Shown: positions 34,029 to 44,142, numbered from the stretch's first letter. The stretch: 64,000 nt of DNA from Mesorhizobium ciceri WSM4083 (GCF_000519305.1 NZ_JAFG01000006.1:1-64000); one strand, 5' to 3'. Numbers and translations: made by a program. The notes: a model not told the origin generated them from the sequence alone.

Positions 34029-35491
34029 TCGTACTGCTCCCGATATTTGCGCACGATGTAGAGCGCGACGATATTCATCACCAGCGTCAGCGCGAACAGC
34101 GTCAGGCCGAGCGCGAAGGCGACCAGCGTCTGCGGCGAATTGAACTCGAGGTCGCCGGTGAGCTGGTTGACGATCTTGACGGTGATGGTCGTCATCGCCT
34201 CGAACGGGTTGATGGTCAGGTTGGCGGCGACGCCCGCCGCCAGCACGACAATCATCGTTTCACCGATGGCGCGCGAGGCAGTCAGCAGGATGGCGCCGAC
34301 GATGCCGGGCAGTGCAGCCGGCAGGATCACCCGCTTGATCGTCTCGGAGCGGGTCGCGCCAAGGCCGAGCGACCCGTCGCGCATGGCGCGTGGCACCGCG
34401 GTTATGATGTCGTCTGAGAGAGAGGACACGACCGGGATCAGCATGACGCCCATGACCAGGCCGGCGGTGAAGATGCTCTGGCCCTGGATGAAGGGGGAAC
34501 CGCCGGTCAGCGCCGCGGACAGGTCGCGCAGGAACGGCCCAAGCGTAACGACGGCGAAGATGCCGTAGACGATGGTCGGTATGCCGGCCAGCAGTTCAAG
34601 CGCCGGCTTGACCACCGAGCGCACCTTGGGCGTTGCATATTCGGCCATGTAGACAGCCGACATCAGCCCGACCGGCACCGCAACCAGCAGCGCGACGGCG
34701 GCGATGTAGAGCGTGCCCGCAAGAAGCGGGATCAGACCGAACTGGCCCTGGCTGCCGCCCGAACCGGCAGCGGCAAAACGCGGATCCCAGACGGTGCCGA
34801 AGAAGAAACTCATCGGCGAGACGCTCTCGAAGAAGGTGATCGTCTGGAACAGCATCGAAAGCACGATGCCGATGGTGGTGAGGATGGCGATGGTGGAGGC
34901 GGCAAGCAGGCCCCACAGCATCAACCGCTCGACATTGTTGCGCGCCCTGGCGCGCGGCGCGATCTGCCTGAGCGCATAGAAGGCGCCGGCGATCGAGGAA
35001 GCGAGAATGACAATGGCGCCGAACAGGCCGAGCCGGTCCTGGACCTTGTTCGCCTCGACGGCGATCGGGATCATGTAATCCTGCGTGTCGCTCGCCAGTG
35101 CCACGCCCTTGGCGGCGAGCAGCGGCTGCAACTCGGCAAAGCTGGCAGGCATTGCGGCCAGTGTGCCAGCATCGAGTTTGCGCAGCCCCCTGGCGAGGCT
35201 CTTTACCAGGCTGACATCCAGTGCCTCGCTGGCAACCTTGCTGTCGACGGTGCGCTCGGGCAAGGCAGCATGGATGTGTCGGTCAAGATAGACCGAAGAA
35301 CCGACGGCCCAGACGGCAAGCAGCAAAAGTGCAGGCAGGACGGCGAGCAGGAAGGCCCACCAGCCATGATAGTGGGCGCGCGAATGCGGCTTGACCTTGC
35401 CATTGTCCTGGGCCGCGGCACGCTGCCGGCCGATGAAAAAGGCAACCAGGCCGACGGCAACGACGATGGCCAGTACGAGCAAGGACGACAT
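34025..35491 (-). CDS. pstC: Phosphate ABC transporter permease PstC
   Basis: A 488-residue permease, longer than the enteric protein (about 320). Spans at the N-terminus (two before residue 65), a polar insertion (about 70-145), then the transport core with LELLAGIPTIVYGIFA and GLGATRSETIKRVILPAALPG. Follows pstS by 96 bp and overlaps pstA. The extra N-terminal part is normal for the rhizobial family. Confidence 0.93.
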   Translation of the reverse strand: MSSLLVLAIVVAVGLVAFFIGRQRAAAQDNGKVKPHSRAHYHGWWAFLLAVLPALLLLAVWAVGSSVYLDRHIHAALPERTVDSKVASEALDVSLVKSLARGLRKLDAGTLAAMPASFAELQPLLAAKGVALASDTQDYMIPIAVEANKVQDRLGLFGAIVILASSIAGAFYALRQIAPRARARNNVERLMLWGLLAASTIAILTTIGIVLSMLFQTITFFESVSPMSFFFGTVWDPRFAAAGSGGSQGQFGLIPLLAGTLYIAAVALLVAVPVGLMSAVYMAEYATPKVRSVVKPALELLAGIPTIVYGIFAVVTLGPFLRDLSAALTGGSPFIQGQSIFTAGLVMGVMLIPVVSSLSDDIITAVPRAMRDGSLGLGATRSETIKRVILPAALPGIVGAILLTASRAIGETMIVVLAAGVAANLTINPFEAMTTITVKIVNQLTGDLEFNSPQTLVAFALGLTLFALTLVMNIVALYIVRKYREQYE

Positions 35492-35587
35492 GGACCCACC
35501 CCAAGAGAAATTCTTACGCAGCCGCCATTGCGGCCTGCGGTGAAACCGGGGCGCGGATCAGGCCCGCACCCCGGTTCGGCAGCTTGA

Positions 35588-36616
35588 TTACATCGACTTT
35601 CCGGCAGCGAAAGCGTCACGCTGGGCCTGACGCTCGGCATCGGGAGCAGCAACGAGGCCGTATTCGGCGAGCGGGCTTTCCGGGCCAACCATCTGGTCGT
35701 CGAGGAAGAACTCGACATATTCCTTGAGGCCGGGAACGACGCCCAGATGCGCCTTCTTGACATAGAAGAACAGCGGGCGCGAGACGGGATACTTGCCGCT
35801 GGCGATCGTCTCGGTCGAAGGCACGATGCCTTCCACGGTGGCGACCTTCAGCTTGTCGGCATTGTTCTCATAGAAGGCGAGGCCGAACACGCCGACGCCG
35901 GTCTTGTTGGAGTCGATGCGGGCGAGCGTCTCGGTGTAGTCGCCATCGATGTCGACGGCCTTGCCGTCCTTGCGGATGGCGATGCAGGTTTTGCCGATTT
36001 CCTTGTCGTCGGCAATGCCGGCGGCCTTGAGAGCAGTCTTGTCACAGCCGGCATCGAGAAGCTTGGTTTCGAACACTTCGCGCGTGCCATGCTTTTCGCC
36101 CGGAATGTAGGCGGCGATGTCCCAGTCGGGCAGCTTCGGATTGACCTGGCTCCACTTGGTGTTCGGATTGTCGACGAGCTTGCCGTCGACGACCAGCTTG
36201 GCTGCGAGCGCCTTGTAGATGTCGGCGGGAACCAGCGCCCAGTCCGGGCCCTTGATGTCGGTGGCGAAGACAATGCCGTCATAGCCGATCCGGACTTCCT
36301 GGACGTCCTTCACGCCGGCGTCGGCGCAGGACTTGAGTTCGTCCGCCTTGATCGGACGCGACGAGTTGGCGATGTCGATCGTGTCTTCGCCGACGCCCTT
36401 GCAGAATTCCTTGATGCCGGCGCCGCTGCCGCCGGATTCGACGACCGGGGTCTTGAAGTTGGTGAATGTTTCGCCGAACTGCTCGGCGACGATCTTGGCA
36501 TAAGGTAACACAGTCGATGATCCGGCGACCTGGATCTGGTCGCGCGCGGCGGCGAAGCCGGACGACGCGGCGAGCGCAAGCGCAGCGGCCGACGCCGTAT
36601 AGAGGAATTTCTTCAT
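35588..36616 (-). CDS. pstS: Phosphate-binding protein PstS
   Basis: A 342-residue periplasmic protein with signal peptide (MKKFLYTASAAALALAASSGFAAA). Binding-site motifs: VAGSSTVLPYAKIVAEQF near the N-terminus and ESGGSGAGIKEFC. First gene of the pst operon; AGGAGC precedes the start at 36616. A three-repeat Pho box lies about 77-105 bp upstream. Confidence 0.94.
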   Translation of the reverse strand: MKKFLYTASAAALALAASSGFAAARDQIQVAGSSTVLPYAKIVAEQFGETFTNFKTPVVESGGSGAGIKEFCKGVGEDTIDIANSSRPIKADELKSCADAGVKDVQEVRIGYDGIVFATDIKGPDWALVPADIYKALAAKLVVDGKLVDNPNTKWSQVNPKLPDWDIAAYIPGEKHGTREVFETKLLDAGCDKTALKAAGIADDKEIGKTCIAIRKDGKAVDIDGDYTETLARIDSNKTGVGVFGLAFYENNADKLKVATVEGIVPSTETIASGKYPVSRPLFFYVKKAHLGVVPGLKEYVEFFLDDQMVGPESPLAEYGLVAAPDAERQAQRDAFAAGKSM

Positions 36617-36692
36617 GTGGCCTGCTCCTGTTCGGAAGATGGTCTCTCGGCGCTCGTCAGTCGGCGCCCGCTGAGGCCAATAGCCTTCGATT

Positions 36693-36721
36693 ATAACAGT
36701 CGCATGACAGTTTGATGTCAC
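36693..36721 (-). promoter_or_regulatory. Pho box (three 11-bp repeats) for pstS
   Basis: On the minus strand three direct repeats, GTGACAT, CTGTCAT and CTGTTAT, each separated by 4 bp, matching the PhoB-binding 7+4 spacing. Confidence 0.8.
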
Positions 36722-37136
36722 CCCGGTAACGCGTCATCGGGATCAGCAGAATGCCGCCTGGCCGGCACTCCCAACGCAGCCCGGCTTTGTCACCGGAATC
36801 AGGGACTTGCTCTATTTTGACCGAGGCTGGCCGGCGATTTGGGGATCGGCCGGCCTCTATGAAGAAAAGCCGGACGGGAGCGCGTTGCTCACAGCCAGAC
36901 GGAGTCGTGGCCGGGCCATCGCCGAAAACAGGTCCGTTGGGGTAGGTTGACGCTGTCTCATGCCGGCGGTCGCTGCTCCCGCCCGTAACTGGGAAGAGCG
37001 GAATTCGAATGTGGCCATTGTCCCGGCTGGATGCCGCCTTTGATATGGTGCGATCGCGCCATAGTCTTGGCGCTGGCGGGGGCGCGAATCTCCGCCGCGT
37101 TCCCCGCGCTCGGGCAGAGCTGGCGCGAGCCGCCCC
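36722..37136. other. Intergenic, no gene seen
   Basis: Between the Pho box and the end of the large hybrid kinase. Only short open frames of low protein quality; no hairpin with a T-run stood out. It may contain the kinase's 3' end signals. Confidence 0.4.
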
Positions 37137-40100
37137 TTACCCGGCGTTGCGCTGAGCCTGCCGGCTGGCGCCGACCCAGCGCTCGACTTTCTCGAGCAAC
37201 GCCCGGGGACTGATCGGCTTGGGCAGATAGTCGTCCATGCCTGCCTCCAGGCAACGCTCGCGGTCGCCCTTCAGCGCATGCGCGGTGACGCCGACGATCG
37301 GCACATGCGTGCCGGTTTCTGCCTCCAGCCGGCGAATGGCGGCGGTCGCTTCGAGACCGTTCATCTCCGGCATCGAGACATCCATCAGGATCATGCACGG
37401 GTTGAGCCGGCCGAAGGCGTCGAGCGCCTTGCGGCCATTGCCGACGATCTCGAAACCATAACCGGTCTCGCCGAGGATCTGGGTGAACACCATCTGGTTC
37501 ACCTCATTGTCCTCGGCCACCAGGATGTCCAGCCTGTCGCCACCGCCCGTCGCGGCGGGCCGGGGGCGAATCGAAGGCGGCTGCAGCAGCGCCCGCTGTT
37601 CGGACGGCGCCGAGGGCGGCGGCCGCGTCACATAACTCGCAGCGACGTCGACTGCGAGCGGCAGCGCGTCGCTGCCGCCAGTGTTGTGGCGATGCCGCTG
37701 GATGGTGGCGACCAGCGTCTCCAGCAGCACCGAAGAGCGCGCCGGCTTGATCAGCTGGGCATCGATGCCGAGATCGCGATAGCTGGTGTTGGCGAGCGAC
37801 TGGTCGACCGAAGTCAGCATGATGATCGGCGTGCCGGCAAGGCCGGCGGTGTTGCGCACGATCCGAGCCATTTCGGCGCCGCTCATTTCAGGCATCTGGT
37901 AGTCGAGCACGACGCAGTCGACCGGCACGCCATAGGCGGCGGCGGCGATCAGCACCTTGAGGCCTTCGGCGCCGCTTTCGGCGGCGCAGGAATCGAACGT
38001 CCACGATGTCATCTGCTCGGTCAGGATCGCCCTGTTCACTGCATTGTCGTCGACGATCAGCACGCGCGCGCCGGTTACGTCGATCGGCATGATGCGTCGT
38101 CCGTTCTGCTGTCCGGCCCTCGGCAGCGTCACCGAGAACCAGAACGTCGAGCCCCTGCCTTCCGCACTTTCCACCCCGATGTCGCCGCCCATCAGCTCGA
38201 CGAGCCGCGAGGTGATGGCGAGGCCGAGGCCGGTCCCCTCGTGTCGCCTCGTCGACGAGGTGTCGACCTGGCTGAATTTCTCGAACACCAGTTTCAGTTT
38301 TTCCTCGGGGATACCGATACCGGTATCGGTGACCGAGATGGTGAGCTTCGTTCCGGTCGGAACCCTCTCGCCGGTGACGTCGACCAGCACATGGCCTTCA
38401 TCGGTGAATTTCACCGCATTGCCGAGCAGGTTGGTGACGATCTGCCTGATACGGCCGACATCGCCGATGAACAGGCTTTCCAGCCGAGGCTCGACACGTA
38501 CGATCAGCTCGAGATCCTTTTCCTTGGCGCGTGTCGACACCAGCGTCGCCACGTCCTCGATCGCCTCGGCAAGATTGAAGGGCGCCGGATCGAGCACCAG
38601 CTGACCGGCATCGATCTTGGAGAAGTCCAGTATGTCGTTGATGATGGTGAGCAGCGCATTGCCCGACTTCACGATGATGTCGGTAAACGTCTTCTGCTTC
38701 GGGTCGAGGTCCGATTTGGCCAGCAGTTCGGCCATACCGAGCACGCCGTTCATCGGCGTGCGAATCTCATGGCTCATATTGGCGAGGAATTCCGACTTGG
38801 CGCGGTCAGCGAGCACGGCGCGCTGACGCGCCTCGCGCAGTTCGGCCTCCCGCATCTTCAGCTCGGTGATGTCGGTGGTCGAACCGATCAAATAGAGCGA
38901 ACCATCGGAGGCGATCATCGCGCCCTTGCGGGCGAATTGATGCCTGACGCTGCCGTCGGCCAGCGTCACCGTCTCTTCGACCTCCTGGGTTTCGCCGGTG
39001 CGCAGCACGGCGAGATCGCCATTGACGAAGGCCTCGCCATCCGGCCCGAAAATCTCGATGTCGGTCTTGCCGATAGCCTCTTCCTTGCGGAAGCCCGTGA
39101 GATCGCACCAGCCCTTGTTGACATAGAACTGCCTGAGATCGGAGCGCTTGGCGTAGATCGATACCGGCACGTTGTCGATCAGGCTGCGGAACACCTCGTT
39201 CTCGCGCATGCTTTCTTCCAGCGCACGCTCGCGCGCCTTGACGTCGGTGATGTCGGTGCTCGAGCCGACCAGATGCACGGACCCGTCCAGCGCCACCAGG
39301 CGGCTCTTGCGCGTCATCAACTGCCGAACCGTGCCGTCGCGATGGGTGACGGGTTCCTCGACCTCCCTGACGACGCCCGTCACGGCGACTTGCGTGTCGT
39401 CATGGCTGTAGCCATCGGCGTCCTGCGCGCCGAACAACTGCCGGTCGGTGCGGCCGATGACATCCTCCTTGGCCAAGCCGGTGATCGCGCACCAGGCCTT
39501 GTTGACGAATTCGATGCTCAGGTCCTGCGCCTTGATGAAGGCGGCCACAGGCAACTCGTCCATCACGTGCCGGAACAGGTCGATCTGGCGCATGGAATCG
39601 CGCAATGCCGCCTCGCGGCTCTTGATCTCGGAGATGTCGACGCGAACACCGATGAAGGTGCCATCGTCAGTCCGCATGTCGTAGACCTGATACCAGCGGC
39701 CGTCGGGGTTATGACGCTCGTAGGAGGAACTGGGCAAGCGGTAGCGGGCGAGGATCGCATCCAGCCAGCGGTCATGATCGCTGTCGTAGAGCTGGTCGAT
39801 TTGCGGATCGCCGCTGTTGCGGAAATAGCCGTTCGCATGACCCAGCACGAGTGCTTCGCGGAATGTGCAGCCGGGCTGCCATGCCGGCTTCAAGGCCGGC
39901 AGCGTATCCTGGATCTTGCGGTTGGCGAACACGAACCTGTCGTCGCGATCGTAGATGATCACGGCGGCCGGCAAGGATTCCAGCACGCTGGCGAGATGCT
40001 TGCGCGCGTCCTGCGCCTCCGTCTCGCGGCGCTTCATGTCGGAAATGTCGAACAGGAAGCCGGCAACGTAGTTGCGGCCGCTGGCCATGCCGACGCGGCT

Positions 40101-41702
40101 CTTCCTGACGATGCGCGATCGGCTGGCGCCATCGGCCTCGAAGTTTTCTTCCACCTCGTAAGCGCGTCCGGTTGCAAGCACGTCCCGTTCGCTCTGCTCG
40201 AAAAGCGCGACAGCGTTCGTCGGGAGGAAATCGCCGCCGGGCTTGCCGAGCATGGCTTGCGGCGTCTGGCCAAACAGGGCCGCGAACGCCTCGTTGACGA
40301 AGACGAAACGCAGATGGTCGTCCTTGACGAAGATCGGATCCTTGACGGCGTTGATCACCGCTTCCGCCAGCCGCGCTTTCTCCAGCGCGTCGGCAAGTTC
40401 GGCCTCCCGGTCCTTCATGTCGGTGACGTCGACATAGGAGATCAGCCGCTTGCCGCCGGCCAGCGGCGCCATCGACGATATCAGAGTGCGGCCGTCATTG
40501 CGCGGGAACTGCCGCGAGGCGGCGATCCCGGCCCTGATTTCCGCCTCGCGCTCGGCGACATGCCGCTGCCATGACGCATCGTCGGCACCAAACGGATCGA
40601 TGTCGCGGCTGGCGTCCATCAGATCGCGGAAGCTGCAGCCGATCTCGGCGCGCCGGGCGTCGATCTGCCAGAAATCATAGAAAGCACGGTTGATGATCTC
40701 GGCGCGCATATCGGCGTCGAGGACGAGGACACCGATCGGCATCTGGTCGACCATGGTGCGGAGACTGACGAAGGTCTCGGCGATCCTGGCATTGGCGCTT
40801 TTGATCTCCGCATCGCGCTGCTTGATCTCGGTGACCTCATAGTAGGTCAACAGCCGCTTGCCGCCTGAAAGCGCCGTCACCGAGAACATCATCGTCCTGC
40901 CGTTGGCATGGACAAATTCGCGCGGCGCGACGGATCCGGCACGAATCTCGTCGAGGCGAGTGGCGAGGTAGCGCTGCCATTGCTGTTCGTCGATTTCGCC
41001 ATAGATGCCGCTGCGGCGGTTGAGCTCCATCAACAGGCTGAACGGAGCGCCGACGGCAACAGCGCCGTCCGGAACCCTCGAGAGGTCGCGATAGGCCTTG
41101 TTGACGATCAGCGTGTCGAGCCTGGCATCGAGAAGCACGACGCCCATATGCATGGCGTCCATCGTCCGCTCGAGGTCGGCCAGATGCTGGTCGGGCTCGC
41201 CGTCACCCGATGGTTCCTGCCCCAGATTTTTGAAGGCGCCGGCCAGAGCCGTGACGTTGCGGCCGATGCCCCGATAGCCGGCAAATCTTCCTTCGTCGTC
41301 GAACTTTGGAAAGCCTGATGTCAAAACCCAGCGACAGTCGGCGCTGCCAGCCTTGAGCTCATAGACGAAGTCGCGAAAAGGCCGGTGCGCCTGCAGATCC
41401 TCCAGATGCGCGGCGCCACTGCGATCGCCGTTCAGGACCTGATTGAGGAAGTCGAAGCGGAACCGGCCAAGCACGTTTGCCGGATCGATGCCGGTGGCTG
41501 CCTGGTAATTTTGCGAAAGCCAGGAGAAGCGCAGTTCGGCGTCGGTCTCCCAGACCCAGTCGGAACCGGCTTCAACGAGTTGACGAAGCGCATCGTTCGA
41601 ATCCACGCAAGAGGCGGACGATGAGGTATCGTCGCCATGCGCTGTGGATTTGCGAGGCCCGCGCTTGCCGCGCGCGCCGATTGTCTCGTCCGCTTCCGCC
41701 AT
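37137..41702 (-). CDS. Seven-PAS hybrid histidine kinase with two receivers
   Basis: A 1521-residue soluble kinase. Seven PAS domains in a row fill about residues 35-960; the last two are most alike (each ends SSTDITDVKARE or STTDITELKMRE). Then HisKA with H-box ANMSHEIRTPMNGVLGM, a GHKL ATPase (LLGNAVKFTDEG, VTDTGIGIPEEK, GTGLGLAITSRL), REC1 (VDDNAVNR, acceptor in VVLDYQMPEMSG) and REC2 (AEDNEVNQ, acceptor in ILMDVSMPEMNG, Lys in LPKPISPR). No membrane span, so it senses cytoplasmic cues. No partner regulator or Hpt is adjacent. Confidence 0.9.
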   Translation of the reverse strand: MAEADETIGARGKRGPRKSTAHGDDTSSSASCVDSNDALRQLVEAGSDWVWETDAELRFSWLSQNYQAATGIDPANVLGRFRFDFLNQVLNGDRSGAAHLEDLQAHRPFRDFVYELKAGSADCRWVLTSGFPKFDDEGRFAGYRGIGRNVTALAGAFKNLGQEPSGDGEPDQHLADLERTMDAMHMGVVLLDARLDTLIVNKAYRDLSRVPDGAVAVGAPFSLLMELNRRSGIYGEIDEQQWQRYLATRLDEIRAGSVAPREFVHANGRTMMFSVTALSGGKRLLTYYEVTEIKQRDAEIKSANARIAETFVSLRTMVDQMPIGVLVLDADMRAEIINRAFYDFWQIDARRAEIGCSFRDLMDASRDIDPFGADDASWQRHVAEREAEIRAGIAASRQFPRNDGRTLISSMAPLAGGKRLISYVDVTDMKDREAELADALEKARLAEAVINAVKDPIFVKDDHLRFVFVNEAFAALFGQTPQAMLGKPGGDFLPTNAVALFEQSERDVLATGRAYEVEENFEADGASRSRIVRKSRVGMASGRNYVAGFLFDISDMKRRETEAQDARKHLASVLESLPAAVIIYDRDDRFVFANRKIQDTLPALKPAWQPGCTFREALVLGHANGYFRNSGDPQIDQLYDSDHDRWLDAILARYRLPSSSYERHNPDGRWYQVYDMRTDDGTFIGVRVDISEIKSREAALRDSMRQIDLFRHVMDELPVAAFIKAQDLSIEFVNKAWCAITGLAKEDVIGRTDRQLFGAQDADGYSHDDTQVAVTGVVREVEEPVTHRDGTVRQLMTRKSRLVALDGSVHLVGSSTDITDVKARERALEESMRENEVFRSLIDNVPVSIYAKRSDLRQFYVNKGWCDLTGFRKEEAIGKTDIEIFGPDGEAFVNGDLAVLRTGETQEVEETVTLADGSVRHQFARKGAMIASDGSLYLIGSTTDITELKMREAELREARQRAVLADRAKSEFLANMSHEIRTPMNGVLGMAELLAKSDLDPKQKTFTDIIVKSGNALLTIINDILDFSKIDAGQLVLDPAPFNLAEAIEDVATLVSTRAKEKDLELIVRVEPRLESLFIGDVGRIRQIVTNLLGNAVKFTDEGHVLVDVTGERVPTGTKLTISVTDTGIGIPEEKLKLVFEKFSQVDTSSTRRHEGTGLGLAITSRLVELMGGDIGVESAEGRGSTFWFSVTLPRAGQQNGRRIMPIDVTGARVLIVDDNAVNRAILTEQMTSWTFDSCAAESGAEGLKVLIAAAAYGVPVDCVVLDYQMPEMSGAEMARIVRNTAGLAGTPIIMLTSVDQSLANTSYRDLGIDAQLIKPARSSVLLETLVATIQRHRHNTGGSDALPLAVDVAASYVTRPPPSAPSEQRALLQPPSIRPRPAATGGGDRLDILVAEDNEVNQMVFTQILGETGYGFEIVGNGRKALDAFGRLNPCMILMDVSMPEMNGLEATAAIRRLEAETGTHVPIVGVTAHALKGDRERCLEAGMDDYLPKPISPRALLEKVERWVGASRQAQRNAG

Positions 41703-41893
41703 GCCGTCCCCACCCCGAAACCAAGGCCGAACCCTCCTCCGCGGTTCGTCGGCGGAATGTGCCCGAGAAGCATTAAGGATCCGCTAACCTTAACGGGTCG
41801 GTTAGACAGGATTGCGCGGCACGGTCTGCTTCATTCCGCCCGGTTGTCGGCGGGGTCGAACCCGCTATATAAGCAACGGCAGGGGTATTGCTG

Positions 41894-42244
41894 ATGCTTG
41901 GACGGATTGTGCCTTTTTTCATGGGGCTGGCGCTGCTTTTCGGCGGCGGTTGCTCGCGCAGTTATGACGGCACGGTCGTCATCCCGAGACCGCTCGATGT
42001 CCGCCGCATCTGGGATCGGCCGCCACCGAATGTCGACTACGGCCAATCCGAGGTCGAAAACGGCGCTTTTCCGGTAGCGCCGCAGCCACCCCGGCGTTTT
42101 TCCGAGCGCAAGGTCAGCCATGCCGCACCGAGACGGCACCAGACGAGGTTGCCTGCGTCTGCGTCCCTATCGGCGCCGGCGAAACCGCTGACCTGCAGGA
42201 ACGTCAGCGAGCCTGGCAAGAGAGCTCGCATGGTCTGCGATTAG
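41894..42244 (+). CDS. Small lipoprotein of unknown function
   Basis: A 116-residue protein with a lipoprotein signal (MLGRIVPFFMGLALLFGGGC), lipid Cys at about residue 20, then a Pro/Arg-rich polar domain with two Cys residues near the C-terminus (CRN...MVCD). I do not recognise the family. Start is the ATG at 41894, with GGCAGGGG upstream. Confidence 0.6.
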   Translation: MLGRIVPFFMGLALLFGGGCSRSYDGTVVIPRPLDVRRIWDRPPPNVDYGQSEVENGAFPVAPQPPRRFSERKVSHAAPRRHQTRLPASASLSAPAKPLTCRNVSEPGKRARMVCD

Positions 42245-42330
42245 ATTGGAGCGGGTCTCTAAAAGCGGGACCGGTTTTCGGATGGGATGCGATCAAGACG
42301 CGATCCGCGGATAGCTCGGTGAACCGGCCA

Positions 42331-42567
42331 TCACAGTGATGCAGCGCCCTTTTTCGGCTCCTTCGCACCGAGCTTGTCGAGGGCGAGACGAACCTGACGC
42401 AGATCTTCCTGCCAGCCGTCATCGTCATCCATCGGACCCTCCGAGGCAGCCCGCTGCAGCCCACGCGCTTCGGATTCGATCTCGCGCAGTTCGGCGATTT
42501 TCTGTTCGGTGGTCAGCGAGTCGTCTTCGACGATCTCCAGCACCCGCATTTCCCTGAACGTAGCCAC
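42331..42567 (-). CDS. Small acidic protein (78 aa), EcfG-controlled
   Basis: GTG start with GGGAG 7 bases upstream. Acidic, helical composition, with VLEIVEDDSLTTEQKIAELR and an acidic patch GPMDDDDGW; no membrane span. Family not recognised. A perfect EcfG promoter lies 29 bp upstream, placing it in the general stress regulon although it is 20 kb from the main cluster. Confidence 0.7.
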   Translation of the reverse strand: MATFREMRVLEIVEDDSLTTEQKIAELREIESEARGLQRAASEGPMDDDDGWQEDLRQVRLALDKLGAKEPKKGAASL

Positions 42568-42595
42568 GGCGTTTCTCCCGGCTGATGTCGATCAC

Positions 42596-42620
42596 AACGC
42601 CGTGAGCGCCCCTCTGTTCC
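42596..42620 (-). promoter_or_regulatory. EcfG-type promoter for the 78-aa protein
   Basis: Minus-strand GGAAC-N16-CGTT (-35 at 42620-42616, -10 at 42599-42596). Confidence 0.75.
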
Positions 42621-42683
42621 AGACGGATCACGCCACCGCAGGCACCCCACCATCGGTGATCGCCAATCGGGGAAGACCGGCGA

Positions 42684-43598
42684 TCATTCGGCCGGGAAAA
42701 ATGCCGGGCCGACCAAGCGCACCGGCCGCTCGCCGGCCTCGATCGAAAGGTGCTGGGCGGCACCTGGGGCTTCGGCATCGATCCCGGGGACGGCCGCAAC
42801 CGTGCCGAGATCCGGCTTCGCCGTCGGCAGCGGAATAATGGCGTTGCGCATGTTGGCGGGCGTCACGGTCCTGGCTCGCAGTTCGGTGACCCGCTGATAG
42901 TAGCGCTTGACGTCGCATGCCTTGAAATTCGCATCATCGCGATATCTGAAGGCTGCCGGCAGCTCGGTATAGGGTTTGCGCGTGTCGAGCGCGGTCATCT
43001 GGTCGGTTTCGAGGCTGGCGTCGTTCAACGTATAGAGGTCGACGCCGGGGTCATCGCAGATGTAACGGCATTGATCGGCCGTCTCTTTCAGATCGCCGCT
43101 GGCGGCGAATTGCGATCTTGGCGCCGGGAAGAAATACCCGTCCGACAGGCGCACGCAAAACAGCATCGCATTGCCGGCGAACGTGGTGCTCGCCGATTGG
43201 GTGCCGGGCGCAGCGCGCGCAGGCCGTTGCTTTGCCGAGGGGGCGCAGCCAAGCGCCACGAAGCGCGCCTGCAGGCCCGCTGTGTCGCGGCCTGAATTCC
43301 CGGCGGCAGCGATCCGGCGCTGCACATCCGAGCGGCTCCTGGCGAGATCGGCGCAAGCGTTGAAGAGACCACCAAGCGAACTTTTCGCCGTGCACTGGCG
43401 CTGTCTCTCGATAGTCTGGATGGCTGCAAGTTGCCGGCGCAGTTGAGCAAGCTCCGGGCTCGCCCCGTTGCTGCGGCCTGCCGAAAGCAACTGGCTTTTG
43501 ATGGCGCCGCAGCTGTCCGCGTAGGACGAAAGCGTACCGAACAAAACTGCCGCCAGCGAAATCAATGCGACCATCATGGAAGGCCAGAAACGGATCAT
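42684..43598 (-). CDS. DUF2865-type secreted protein
   Basis: A 304-residue protein with a signal peptide (ends near SSYA-DSC). The C-terminal half has FCVRLSDGYFFP, DQCRYICDDPGVDLYTLN and TALDTRKPYTELPAAFRY, the core of the rhizobial DUF2865 family. The N-terminal half is helical with a QRQC/C pattern. Several Cys residues suggest disulfides in the periplasm. Function unknown. Monocistronic. Confidence 0.78.
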   Translation of the reverse strand: MIRFWPSMMVALISLAAVLFGTLSSYADSCGAIKSQLLSAGRSNGASPELAQLRRQLAAIQTIERQRQCTAKSSLGGLFNACADLARSRSDVQRRIAAAGNSGRDTAGLQARFVALGCAPSAKQRPARAAPGTQSASTTFAGNAMLFCVRLSDGYFFPAPRSQFAASGDLKETADQCRYICDDPGVDLYTLNDASLETDQMTALDTRKPYTELPAAFRYRDDANFKACDVKRYYQRVTELRARTVTPANMRNAIIPLPTAKPDLGTVAAVPGIDAEAPGAAQHLSIEAGERPVRLVGPAFFPAE

Positions 43599-43915
43599 CG
43601 GGACAACTCTGCTCTTTTTGCGGAGAACCTGGAACCAAAGTCCATCAATTCAACAAGCTTCATCTACATGAGTAAGCTCTAATAATCTCAAGACCATCCG
43701 GTTGGATAACCTTTTGTCTATTGTATTACGTCACCTCGTGTAAATTCGATATTACATTTTTATTTCAAGATTGAGACGAACCTCGAAAAGAAAGCGCAAG
43801 CCCGGCCCTCGCCGACGACCTGCAACGCAACAGACGAGTTCGATGCGCCATTATCGCCAGGCGTTCGAAACCTTTGCCCGGCCTTCCGCGTTGAAGGACC
43901 AAAGGGAGAACGCAG
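43599..43915. other. Intergenic, AT-rich core, no gene seen
   Basis: The part from about 43,640 to 43,780 is clearly lower in GC than its surroundings, with several T- and A-runs, and probably holds promoters for the divergent neighbours. No open frame with protein-like composition was found. Confidence 0.4.
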
Positions 43916-44128
43916 ATGTCGATCCACTTCACCGTCTCGGACCTGACAAGAAACCTGTTTCACTCGCTGGGGCTGGACCAGCGCGCGCCAAGGCCTCTCA
44001 ATCCCGAGCAAAGCCTGTTGCTGGAATGCTATCTGGCCGGCCAGGTTCCGGAATCAGCCTGGAGCGACTACGTCTTCGAGACGCCCGATCTTGCCCGGCA
44101 CGCCGAGGCTAGGCGCAGTCACCACTGA
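43916..44128 (+). CDS. Small hypothetical protein (70 aa)
   Basis: MSIHFTVSDLTRNLFHSLGL then EQSLLLECYLAGQVPESAW and a His/Arg-rich end. GGGAG lies 7 bases before the ATG. No membrane span and no recognised domain. Plausible as a real gene because of its ribosome site and ordered composition. Confidence 0.5.
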   Translation: MSIHFTVSDLTRNLFHSLGLDQRAPRPLNPEQSLLLECYLAGQVPESAWSDYVFETPDLARHAEARRSHH

Positions 44129-44142
44129 GCCGACAACGAAGC

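Noticed and set aside
37278..40574. A plus-strand open frame of about 1100 codons
   Set aside because: It lies entirely antisense to the hybrid kinase. It has no domain-like composition and follows the GC-rich third-position pattern of the opposite strand.
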